Assembly (NCBI GenBank): GCA_028290325.1
Contig: JAQGJY010000153.1
Location: forward strand, 1 to 7,973
DNA from: Tardiphaga sp.
Lineage (GTDB): Bacteria; Pseudomonadota; Alphaproteobacteria; Rhizobiales; Xanthobacteraceae
DNA: 7,973 nucleotides
Reading direction: 5' to 3'
Shown: positions 1 through 5,758 of the stretch, piece by piece
Layout of the letters: each line of letters starts with the position of its first letter
How positions within the stretch are numbered: the first letter of the stretch is position 1
Made by a program: the position numbers and the translations under genes
Notes under the pieces: model-generated
Databases searched by the model: none
What the model was told of the DNA's origin: nothing
The model's input: only the letters and a program-made list of their open reading frames with translations

Positions 1-533
1 TCGACGTAATAGTGGCCCTGGCCGGGGCCATCGATGCCGTAAGCCCAATGCAGGCCGGTGTTGAACCATTGTGGGCTGTTCGGCGCGACCATCTGCTTGG
101 CGAGCATGAAACGCAGTTCGTCGAAGAAGGCGCTGGCATCGTCCTCGGTGGTGAAATAGCCGCCCTTCCAGCCCCAATAGGTCCAGCAGCCGGCGAGGCG
201 ATCGAACACCTGCTTCGACGACAGTTCGCTGATGAAGCGCTCGGCCTCGGGCAGGGTGGCCAATGCGACGGTGTCGGGCACCGAGCGCCACAGCCACGAC
301 GGCACGGTTTCTTCCTCGACCTTCTTCAGGCGCGAGGCGACGCCCGCCTTGCGGAAATACTTCTGGGCGAGCACGTCGGAGGCGACCTGCGACCACACGT
401 CGGGCACTTCGACATTCTCGAGCCGAAACACGATCGACCCGTCCGGATTCTTGATTTCCGAGGTCGTCATACGGAACGCGATGTCCGCGTAAGGGGACTG
501 GCCAGAGGTGGTGTAGCGGCGTTCGAATTTCAT
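1..533 (-). CDS. nrdJ: Vitamin B12-dependent (class II) ribonucleotide reductase, N-terminal part
   Basis: This is the 5' part (177 complete codons) of a gene that leaves the window at the left edge. The product reduces ribonucleotides to deoxyribonucleotides in the cytoplasm, using adenosylcobalamin to generate the catalytic thiyl radical. The reading frame is open from the ATG at 533 to the edge. The translation begins MKFERRYTTSGQSPYAD and contains RLENVEVP (37-44), LAGCWTYWGWKGGYF (113-127, with Cys116 a likely redox-active cysteine) and the reductase motif NSPQWFNTG (152-160). This N-terminus is characteristic of the long alphaproteobacterial NrdJ, usually around 1200 residues, so only about 15% is visible. 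A GGGGA ribosome-binding sequence at 542-546 lies 8 nt before the ATG. The control region lies at about 735-870. The family call is from recognition of the translation and is firm; oxygen-independent dNTP synthesis is the known role of the family. Confidence 0.93.
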   Translation of the reverse strand, partial: MKFERRYTTSGQSPYADIAFRMTTSEIKNPDGSIVFRLENVEVPDVWSQVASDVLAQKYFRKAGVASRLKKVEEETVPSWLWRSVPDTVALATLPEAERFISELSSKQVFDRLAGCWTYWGWKGGYFTTEDDASAFFDELRFMLAKQMVAPNSPQWFNTGLHWAYGIDGPGQGHYYV

Positions 534-734
534 CGTGGTCGTCCCCGTATGGTCCGGTGGCCGCATCGCGGTGCCGGTGGTGTTGCTATGGGCCGAGCGC
601 TTTGACTAACGCGCGGCAATCCTGTTTGGCGGCTCCGGCGGCGCGTGCCGGGGCTCTGAATTTCGCGCGAGACAATCCGGCCTCCGGTCGCGGAGCGATC
701 GGTGGAGCGGCTGGTCTTTGACCCGGATGTGAGT

Positions 735-768
735 GTCGGCGAGCAACTGAAAACACGCTCGCGCCGAC
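735..768 (-). other. Strong hairpin at the predicted 5' end of the nrdJ leader
   Basis: The arms GTCGGCGAGC (735-744) and GCTCGCGCCGAC (757-768) pair over 10 bp with a 2-nt bulge and a 12-nt loop. On the minus strand it starts about where transcription from the predicted promoter at 776-805 would begin, so it could form a 5'-terminal stem-loop on the nrdJ mRNA. No T-tract follows on the minus strand, so a terminator is unlikely. The pairing is visible in the sequence; the role is inference. Confidence 0.45.
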
Positions 769-775
769 GGATCGA

Positions 776-805
776 AAACTAGGCCGACTCTCCCGCGCCC
801 GTCAA
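776..805 (-). promoter_or_regulatory. Predicted sigma-70-type promoter of nrdJ
   Basis: On the minus strand TTGACG (800-805) is a good -35 element. TAGTTT (776-781) is a weak -10 at 18-bp spacing. Transcription would start near 769, giving a leader of about 235 nt before the nrdJ ATG. The -35 overlaps the weaker NrdR-like site at 800-815, the arrangement expected for NrdR repression. The -10 match is only moderate, so this remains a prediction. Confidence 0.45.
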
Positions 806-846
806 GGAGTAGTGCGAGTTCCTTAACCTAGTACTAAATATGGTGT
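800..846 (-). promoter_or_regulatory. Pair of NrdR-box-like sites upstream of nrdJ
   Basis: The site at 831-846 (GTACTAAATATGGTGT on the plus strand) matches 12 of 16 positions of the usual NrdR-box consensus ACACTATATATAGTGT. A second, weaker 16-mer at 800-815 keeps one half-site (CACTA on the minus strand; 7 of 16) and starts exactly 31 bp away. Tandem NrdR boxes with about three helical turns between them are the known arrangement for this ATP/dATP-sensing repressor of ribonucleotide reductase genes. The second box overlaps the predicted -35. The first box is good on its own; the second is supported mainly by its spacing. Confidence 0.55.
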
Positions 847-1148
847 CAGCGGGGGATAACCAGGGGATAAGCCTCATCCTGATTGGAGCCAAGTATCGGA
901 CACTGTTCACGGATTCGGAAGCCGAAATTTTATCCGCGGAGCCCGCTATCCGAGCCTGCACCCGCTTTTCACAGGGCAGATATTTTCCGACAATTTTTAA
1001 GCGATCCCGGCTTGCTTTTCGTTTCATCCGTAAACGCGGCCGAGTCGGGCGCGCCGATCAGGACTGATGCCAGCCATGTCCGGTTTCCGGGTGGTGCCAT
1101 GCCGAGTTTCGCGCCATGTTCCGGTTCATCTTGCCGGACCCTCATTGC
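847..1148. other. Intergenic region with DnaA-box-like sequences; no gene seen
   Basis: This 300-bp stretch separates the nrdJ control sites from the EamA permease. It holds TTATCCCCC (851-859, minus), TTATCCCCT (862-870, minus), TTATCCGCG (930-938, plus) and CTTTTCACA (965-973, plus), all resembling the DnaA box TTATCCACA or its looser form TTWTNCACA. AT-rich patches lie at 925-933 and 981-1000, and a GANTC methylation site at 912-916. Small open frames across it have no recognisable product and no convincing ribosome-binding site. No clear promoter for the permease was found. Confidence 0.45.
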
Positions 1149-2048
1149 ATGACAGACTCTGCCCAGCCCGCCGCCCGCGCGCGTCTCGCGCCTGCCGGTT
1201 TGATCTGTCTCGCCATCACGTCGGTGGGGTGGGGCCTGAACTGGCCAGTCATGAAGTACCTTCTGACCGAGTGGCCACCGATGTCCGCGCGCGGCCTCAC
1301 CGGCGTGGTCGGCGGTCTGTTGCTGGCGGCGTTGGCCTTGGCGAGGGGCCAGAGCCTGCGCGTGCCGCGCGATCAGTGGCCGCGTTTGCTACTGCTGTCG
1401 TTTTTGAACGTGACGTTGTGGATGACGCTGATGGGCCTCGCTTTGCTGTGGCTGCCCGCCAGCGAGGCGGCCGTGATCGCCTACACGATGCCGGTCTGGG
1501 CCTCGGTGCTGGCGTGGCTGGTTCTCGGCGAGCGCATGACCTGGCTGCGAATCGCGGCGATGCTGATGGCCTTTGCCGGCATCGCGGCGTTGCTGGGCGG
1601 CAACGGCATCTCGGCCAGCCGCGATAAGCTGCCGGGCATCATCATGGTGCTGATCGGCGCGTTCGCGTTCGCGCTGGGGACGGTGGCGGCGAAACGCCTG
1701 CCGCTGAACTTGCCGTTGATCGCATCGTCGGCCTTGCAGATCGGGCTCGGCTGCGTCCCGGTCGCGATCGCTGGCTTGCTGATCGAACGTCCGCAGATCG
1801 CGGCGTTGTCGAGCGTCGGCTGGTCGCTGATGGCCTATATGACCTTCGTGCAGTTCTGCATCGCCTATGTCTGCTGGTTCGCGGCTTTGGCGCGGCTGCC
1901 GGCCTCGGTCGCGGCGATCGGGACGCTGGCGGTGCCGGTCATCGGTGTCGTCGCATCGGCGATCGCGCTCGGCGAGCCGCTCGGTCCCGGCCAGATCGCG
2001 GCATTGCTGTTCACGCTGGCGGGCGTGGTGCTGGCGACGCGATCATAG
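1149..2048 (+). CDS. EamA/DMT-superfamily permease
   Basis: A 299-residue inner-membrane protein of the drug/metabolite transporter superfamily, an exporter-type permease of unknown substrate. It shows the family's duplicated architecture. The first EamA repeat covers roughly residues 15-145 and includes the SVGWGLNWPVMKYLL opening helix and the PVWASVLAWLVLGERMTWL segment. The second covers roughly 158-297 and includes the matching LAVPVIGVVASAIALGEPLG segment. About ten hydrophobic helices are visible, and the length is typical. I chose ATG 1149, which begins MTDSAQPAARARLAP, because the upstream in-frame ATG at 1116 would add 11 unremarkable residues; neither start has a good ribosome-binding site. 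It faces away from nrdJ and converges on the histidine kinase, so it is probably transcribed alone. The substrate cannot be told from sequence; amino acids or related metabolites are usual for the family. Confidence 0.9.
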   Translation: MTDSAQPAARARLAPAGLICLAITSVGWGLNWPVMKYLLTEWPPMSARGLTGVVGGLLLAALALARGQSLRVPRDQWPRLLLLSFLNVTLWMTLMGLALLWLPASEAAVIAYTMPVWASVLAWLVLGERMTWLRIAAMLMAFAGIAALLGGNGISASRDKLPGIIMVLIGAFAFALGTVAAKRLPLNLPLIASSALQIGLGCVPVAIAGLLIERPQIAALSSVGWSLMAYMTFVQFCIAYVCWFAALARLPASVAAIGTLAVPVIGVVASAIALGEPLGPGQIAALLFTLAGVVLATRS

Positions 2049-2176
2049 TTTGCCGCCACCGCGCCGGCGGCCGGGCCGAGGCGCATGCGGCGCGGCTGGT
2101 GTCACGGCGATCCGCAGCCGTTCAGTCTTCAATTGCCGCCGGTGATGGAGAACAACGTCATCTCGATCGACGGCGC

Positions 2177-3448
2177 TCAGGGGCCGGCGGCCAGCGGCAC
2201 ACGGACGCTGAAATGCGTGCCGCTTCCAAAGGTTGATTTGAGTTCGACCTTGTGGCCCAACGCCTCGGCCGTGCGCCGCACGATCGACAGGCCGAGACCA
2301 AGACCCTCGCTGCCCGGATCGATCTGGTGAAACGCATTGAAGATCGCGCTCTGCTGATCGGCCTCGATGCCTCGGCCGGTGTCGAGAATCTCGATCGACA
2401 GCGTATTGCCCTTTCGCCGGCAGCCGACCAGCACGCGACCGCGTTCGGTATATTTGATGGCGTTGCCGACGAGATTGCCGATGATCGCGCGCAGCATCGT
2501 CGGGTCGCTGACGATCCGCGCGCGACACGGCGACACGACCAGCCTTACGCCTTTGGCATCGGCATGAATCTGCCAAGTATTGGCGATCGATCGAAACAGA
2601 TCCGCGATCGGAAAGACGGTGGGACGCGGCATCCCGTCGCCGGTCTGGAGCGCCGACATTTCAGCCAGTTGGTCGAGTTCTTCGGCGATCCGCATGCCGG
2701 CGTCGATGGCGTGGCCGAGGCGCTCCTGATCGCGGGTGTCGGTCAGCTTGCCGCGAACGCGGTCGATCGCCATCACCATCACTTGCAGCGGCTGCTTCAG
2801 ATCGTGACCGGCGACGGCCATCAACCGGCTGACGTTGCGTTGCAGCCGGTCCGAGATCGCCAGCGCACGGCGCAATTCCATCTGCGACATCACCTGCCGC
2901 GCCAGCGCCGACAGGATATCGCGCTGCTCCTGTGTCAACTGACGCGGCTTGTTGTCGAGCACGCAGATGGTGCCGAGCGGCAGCCCGTCCGGCGTTCGCA
3001 ATAATGCGCCGGCGTAGAATCGCAATTTTTCTGGACCGGTGACGAGCGGATTATTGATCGTGCGCGCGTCGGCGAGTGTGTCGGGAATTTCGAGGAAGTT
3101 CTGTTCGAGCAGCGCATGGCCGCAAATCGATTGATCAATCGGCGTCTCGCGCTCGCCGAAGCCGCGCGCGGATTTGAACCATTGGCGGCCCTCATCGACG
3201 AGGCTGACCAGGGCGACCGGAGTCTGGCAGACAAAACTGGCAATGCGGGTGATGTCGTCGAACGCGGGCTCGATCGCGGTATCGAGAATGCCGTAAGACC
3301 GCAGGGCTTCGAGCCGTTCCGGTTCGTTGGGCGCCAGGGATGCGGCGCTGGATCGGCTCAACACGTCCACTTGACTGATCCACTTGTCGCTACGAGCCGG
3401 ACCGCCCCGTCCGGCCCTCTGATCGGGCCACCGTTTCGGTGGGTTCAA
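2177..3448 (-). CDS. Soluble GAF-domain sensor histidine kinase
   Basis: A two-component sensor kinase of up to 423 residues. A GAF domain spans about 40-190 with the usual opening ERLEALRSYGILDT. A HisKA-type dimerisation helix carries AVAGHDLKQPLQ with the likely phospho-acceptor His215. The HATPase_c domain has an N box NLVGNAIKYTERG (Asn325, Asn329), a G1 box DTGRGIE (356-362), an F-box-like AIFNAFHQID and a G2 box GLGLGLSIV (382-390). All catalytic boxes look intact. There is no membrane helix, so it should sense a cytoplasmic signal through GAF; the ligand is unknown. No response regulator is in the window, so its partner lies elsewhere. The start is uncertain: the frame opens at TTG 3448, but the first ~30 residues are Arg/Gly-rich and non-conserved. 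GTG 3370, GTG 3364 or TTG 3361 may be the true start. There is no in-frame ATG before the GAF domain. Confidence 0.9.
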   Translation of the reverse strand: MNPPKRWPDQRAGRGGPARSDKWISQVDVLSRSSAASLAPNEPERLEALRSYGILDTAIEPAFDDITRIASFVCQTPVALVSLVDEGRQWFKSARGFGERETPIDQSICGHALLEQNFLEIPDTLADARTINNPLVTGPEKLRFYAGALLRTPDGLPLGTICVLDNKPRQLTQEQRDILSALARQVMSQMELRRALAISDRLQRNVSRLMAVAGHDLKQPLQVMVMAIDRVRGKLTDTRDQERLGHAIDAGMRIAEELDQLAEMSALQTGDGMPRPTVFPIADLFRSIANTWQIHADAKGVRLVVSPCRARIVSDPTMLRAIIGNLVGNAIKYTERGRVLVGCRRKGNTLSIEILDTGRGIEADQQSAIFNAFHQIDPGSEGLGLGLSIVRRTAEALGHKVELKSTFGSGTHFSVRVPLAAGP

Positions 3449-3468
3449 CCGCCGAAGGTGAGTGACTG

Positions 3469-3474
3469 CCTCCT
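3469..3474 (-). promoter_or_regulatory. AGGAGG sequence without a well-placed start codon
   Basis: On the minus strand a perfect AGGAGG lies 20 nt before the TTG at 3448 that opens the kinase frame. That is too far for normal initiation. No ATG, GTG or TTG occurs 5-12 nt downstream. It may be chance, or it may serve an unusual start of the kinase gene. Confidence 0.25.
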
Positions 3475-3511
3475 AAACAAATCGGACGGCACGTCGATGT
3501 GCCGCCCGATT
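3475..3511 (-). terminator. Intrinsic terminator of the BA14K-like gene
   Basis: AATCGGaCGGCAC (3480-3492) and GTGCCGcCCGATT (3499-3511) form a 13-bp stem with a single A/C mismatch around a 6-nt loop. On the minus strand it is followed by TTTGTTT, an interrupted T-tract (3475-3481). It starts 20 bp after the stop of the glycine-rich gene, the expected place for rho-independent termination. It also separates that gene from the downstream kinase, which must then use read-through or its own promoter. Confidence 0.8.
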
Positions 3512-3531
3512 CGATCACTGACAAATCCTGC

Positions 3532-4125
3532 TTACGGGCAGGAGATCTGCAGCCCCTCGTAGGACGTGTAGGTTTGCGTCCGGCGATTGTAGGACCGGAA
3601 GCGGGCCGCGCATTCCTCGACGCCGCTGGAGCCGCCCGGGACGACGGCAATGGCGCCGCCATCGACGTAGTCGTCATCGTAATAGCCGGTGTTGCCGCCG
3701 GAATAGCCGCCGGAGGCGTAAGCGCCGCCGAGCGCCAGGCCGGTTCCGATGCCGAGGCCCAGACCAATGCCGGAGCCATAACCATAGCCCCGACCGCGGC
3801 CGTAACCGCCGCGATATCCGTAGCCGCCGCCGCGGTAACCACCATATCCGCCGCCGTAGCCGCCGCGATAACCGCCGCCGCCACCGCCGCGATAACCGCC
3901 GCCACCGCCGCCCATGGCGACACCGCCGCCGCCGCCGCCGCCGCTAAAACCGCCGCGGCCACCGCCACCGCCGCCGCCACCCATTCCAATACCGCCGCCA
4001 CCGCCGCCGCCGCCCATCGCGCCAGCCTTGGCATCACCAACGCTCTGCGCGGACGCGGGGGCCATCATCAACGGCGCACCCAGCGTCAATACGGCGGCCG
4101 CCGCTAAAATTTTCAGGTTTGTCAT
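3532..4125 (-). CDS. Secreted glycine-rich protein with BA14K-like C-terminus
   Basis: A 197-residue exported protein. Residues 1-26 are a signal peptide (basic start, long Ala/Leu core, cleavage likely after APASA, before Gln27). Residues 37-117 are a low-complexity region of poly-glycine runs passing into YRGG/GGYG repeats. Residues 119-140 form a GxGxGxG glycine-zipper-like hydrophobic stretch. Residues 148-155 are acidic. The C-terminus CAARFRSYNRRTQTYTSYEG with a final ISC resembles the BA14K family (Brucella 14-kDa immunoreactive, lectin-like), with Cys172 and Cys196 probably disulfide-paired. ATG 4125 was chosen because GGAG (4135-4138) lies 9 nt upstream; the frame continues open upstream without a signal sequence. 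It has its own candidate stress promoter and terminator, so it is probably monocistronic. The location is probably periplasmic or cell-surface; the function is unknown. The poly-Gly tract is unusually long for a BA14K-type protein. Confidence 0.8.
   Translation of the reverse strand: MTNLKILAAAAVLTLGAPLMMAPASAQSVGDAKAGAMGGGGGGGGIGMGGGGGGGGRGGFSGGGGGGGVAMGGGGGGYRGGGGGGYRGGYGGGYGGYRGGGYGYRGGYGRGRGYGYGSGIGLGLGIGTGLALGGAYASGGYSGGNTGYYDDDYVDGGAIAVVPGGSSGVEECAARFRSYNRRTQTYTSYEGLQISCP
3830..4020. repeat. GCC/CCG trinucleotide-rich low-complexity tract
   Basis: The plus strand is dominated by imperfect CCG/CCA triplets, densest at about 3885-4017. Read on the minus strand these are GGN glycine codons of the BA14K-like gene. 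The plus strand therefore also gives a false poly-proline frame. Near-identical triplets make it a likely place for replication slippage in whole codons, which would vary the length of the glycine region without breaking the frame. Confidence 0.7.
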
Positions 4126-4157
4126 TTCATAAAACTCCATAGGTGAGATGCGGTTGT

Positions 4158-4182
4158 AACCCTGGTGATCCTCACATGTTCC
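4158..4182 (-). promoter_or_regulatory. Candidate EcfG (general stress) promoter of the BA14K-like gene
   Basis: On the minus strand GGAAC (4178-4182), a 16-nt spacer, then GGTT (4158-4161). This matches the alphaproteobacterial EcfG consensus GGAAC-N16/17-CGTT at 8 of 9 positions. It lies 32 bp upstream of the ATG at 4125, leaving a short leader of about 25 nt that carries the GGAG ribosome-binding site. Position, orientation and spacing all fit; no other good promoter is visible here. PhyR/NepR/EcfG control is inferred from the motif only. Confidence 0.55.
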
Positions 4183-4293
4183 TGGGTTCTCCAAATTGCC
4201 AGTCGTTGCGACGAGTGGCCACGGCGCGCCGACAGCTGGACAATCGCGCAGGCCGGTGGCATTCACGGGTATCGTCCCCAACCGGCATGCGCG

Positions 4294-4704
4294 ATGAAGA
4301 TTTTCTTTCTGAAGTTTTTCACCTGGTGGAACGGTCAGACGTTCGGCACGCAACTATGGACCTGGCGGTTTGGCGAGCTGGTCGGCACCGATTCCGGTGG
4401 CAATCGCTATTACCGCACCAAAGGCGGCGTGATCGATCCGACACTTGGCTTCCAACGTCGCTGGGTCGTCTATAATGGCTACGCGGAATCGAGCAAGGTG
4501 AACGCGGACTGGCACGGCTGGCTGCATCACACCGTCGATGTCGCGCCGACCGAAGAGAGCTACACGCCGCGCGAGTGGCAGAAGCCGCATCAGCCGAACC
4601 TGACCGGCACGCCGATGGCGTATCGTCCGTCCGGCTCGACGCTCGCCAGCGGCAAGCGTCCAAAGGCGACGGGCGATTACCAGCCTTGGACCCCGGGCTC
4701 CTAA
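4294..4704 (+). CDS. NADH:ubiquinone oxidoreductase accessory subunit, NDUFA12 family
   Basis: A 136-residue homologue of the mitochondrial complex I accessory subunit NDUFA12 (B17.2), found on alphaproteobacterial complex I at the inner membrane. It contributes to assembly or stability of the peripheral arm rather than to catalysis. Family signatures are clear: FTWWNGQTFGTQLWTWRFGE near the N-terminus, GNRYYR (36-41), RRWVVYNG (55-62), WHGWLHHT (73-80) and the conserved tail KPHQPNLTGT (97-106) with YRPSGS. The length is normal. The ATG at 4294 begins MKIFFLKFF, the family start; the frame is open further upstream but gives unrelated sequence. No strong ribosome-binding site is visible. It is divergent from the BA14K-like gene (168 bp between starts) and convergent with the hydrolase. 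The nuo operon is not in the window, which is usual for this subunit. Confidence 0.95.
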   Translation: MKIFFLKFFTWWNGQTFGTQLWTWRFGELVGTDSGGNRYYRTKGGVIDPTLGFQRRWVVYNGYAESSKVNADWHGWLHHTVDVAPTEESYTPREWQKPHQPNLTGTPMAYRPSGSTLASGKRPKATGDYQPWTPGS

Positions 4705-4792
4705 CTCCCGATTTGAGTTCGTTATTGCGCGCATCGATCCTCTCTCATTCGTCGAGAAGAGCGCGACGACGGCTGCTTGGGCCGGCGGTTTT

Positions 4793-5734
4793 CTAGATCG
4801 CCTTCAGCCACGCGACGAGGTCGGCCATCAGCGCGTTGGCCTCCGGGATCACCTTGCCCATCGTGAAGAAGCCGTGGAATTGGCCGGGCCAGGTCTTGTG
4901 CATGACCTTGACGCCGGCCGCCGCGAGCTTGCGGGCATAGTCGTCGCCTTCGTCGCGCAACGGATCGGCGCCGGCCGTGACGACGATCGCCGGCGGCAGG
5001 CCAGTGAGATCGGCGGCGCGCAGCGGCGAGCCGCGCCAGTCGGCATGATCGGCCTCGGAGTTGGCGTAATGATCGCGAAACCAGCGCATCACATTATGCG
5101 TCAGCAGGACACTGGTTTCCGGCTCGCTATGCGAGGGATGGCTCATCGCCAAATCCGTCACCGGATAGATCAGCATCTGCCCTGACAGTGTCGGCCCATT
5201 GTCGCGCGCGTGGATCGCGACCACCGCCGCGAGATTGCCGCCGGCGCTGTCACCGCCGACCACGAGCCGCCCGGCATCAATGCCGAGCTGCATCGCATTG
5301 GCCGCGATCCATTCGGTGGCGGCGATCGCGTCGTCGATCGCGGCTGGAAATTTGTGCTCGGGGGCGAGGCGATAGTCGACCGCGACGACGATGCGGCCGG
5401 CGCCCTGCGCGAGCTGGCGGCAGGCCGTGTCGTGCGAGTCGAGATCGCCGATCACCCAGCCGCCGCCGTGAAAGAACACCAGACCCGGCGCCAGCGCATC
5501 CTGGCCGGTGACTCCCATCGGCGTATAGACGCGCAGCGGAATCGGGCCAGCGGGGCCGGGGATGGTCAACGGTTTGACCGATTGCAGCTCCGGTGGCTCC
5601 GGCTGCGTCACCGCGCGGCCCATCAGATAAGCGACGCGGGCCTCCGGCGGCGACAGCGTGTCGAGCGCCGGGCGTCCGGCCTCGCGAAACAGCTGGACGA
5701 TGAGAGCGGCACTGGGATCGAGTGTCACGGGCAT
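4793..5734 (-). CDS. Alpha/beta hydrolase, HSL-type (family IV) esterase
   Basis: A 313-residue cytoplasmic carboxylesterase-like enzyme of the hormone-sensitive-lipase group. The oxyanion-hole motif HGGGW is at 89-93, the conserved YRLAPEHKFPAA at 121-132, and the nucleophile Ser163 in GDSAGGN (161-167). The acid is Asp257 in ADPLRDEG, and the base is His287 in FHGFF. The triad is therefore complete and the length is typical. Short-chain acyl esters or lactones are the usual substrates; the true one is unknown. The ATG at 5734 has AAGG (5743-5746) 8 nt upstream. It begins 24 bp after the SDR stop on the same strand with no terminator between, so the two form an operon with the SDR first. A dehydrogenase followed by an esterase suggests catabolism or detoxification of an alcohol, ketone or ester compound, but this is inference. 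Confidence 0.92.
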   Translation of the reverse strand: MPVTLDPSAALIVQLFREAGRPALDTLSPPEARVAYLMGRAVTQPEPPELQSVKPLTIPGPAGPIPLRVYTPMGVTGQDALAPGLVFFHGGGWVIGDLDSHDTACRQLAQGAGRIVVAVDYRLAPEHKFPAAIDDAIAATEWIAANAMQLGIDAGRLVVGGDSAGGNLAAVVAIHARDNGPTLSGQMLIYPVTDLAMSHPSHSEPETSVLLTHNVMRWFRDHYANSEADHADWRGSPLRAADLTGLPPAIVVTAGADPLRDEGDDYARKLAAAGVKVMHKTWPGQFHGFFTMGKVIPEANALMADLVAWLKAI

Positions 5735-5758
5735 TTGAAAGACCTTGCTGGAAAACGA

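Noticed and set aside
12..605. A 197-codon plus-strand open frame
   Set aside because: It is the antisense shadow of nrdJ, whose minus-strand translation is unmistakable.
578..756. GTG-started small frame within the nrdJ leader (minus strand)
   Set aside because: No convincing ribosome-binding site, no recognisable product, and codons overlap the leader hairpin; probably chance in GC-rich DNA.
534..770. Cobalamin riboswitch before nrdJ
   Set aside because: Plausible for a B12-dependent enzyme, but the conserved B12-box core and the GCC-rich junction motifs are not visible in the minus-strand leader.
847..1148. Possible chromosomal replication origin
   Set aside because: The DnaA-box-like sites are few and imperfect. 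The neighbours are not the genes normally found at alphaproteobacterial oriC (such as hemE). A regulatory role at nrdJ fits better.
2049..2176. GC-rich convergent gap between the permease and the kinase
   Set aside because: Several short GC inverted repeats, but no stable hairpin with a T-tract and no gene.
2252..3004. A 250-codon plus-strand open frame
   Set aside because: Antisense to the histidine kinase; no domain and no ribosome-binding site.
3390..4040. A 216-codon alanine-rich minus-strand frame
   Set aside because: A frame-shifted reading of the glycine-codon tract; the overlapping frame has a signal peptide, ribosome-binding site and BA14K-like end.
3914..4132. A plus-strand poly-proline open frame
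   Set aside because: It is the complement of the poly-glycine codons of the BA14K-like gene.
4160..4186. Minus-strand sequence resembling the MS2 phage coat-protein operator hairpin
   Set aside because: The resemblance (ACATGtGAGGATCACC) lacks the complementary 3' arm and overlaps the EcfG-like promoter; coincidence.
4705..4792. Possible terminator between NDUFA12 and the hydrolase
   Set aside because: Only an imperfect CTCT/AGAG-type pairing near 4740-4760 without a T-tract; too weak to call.
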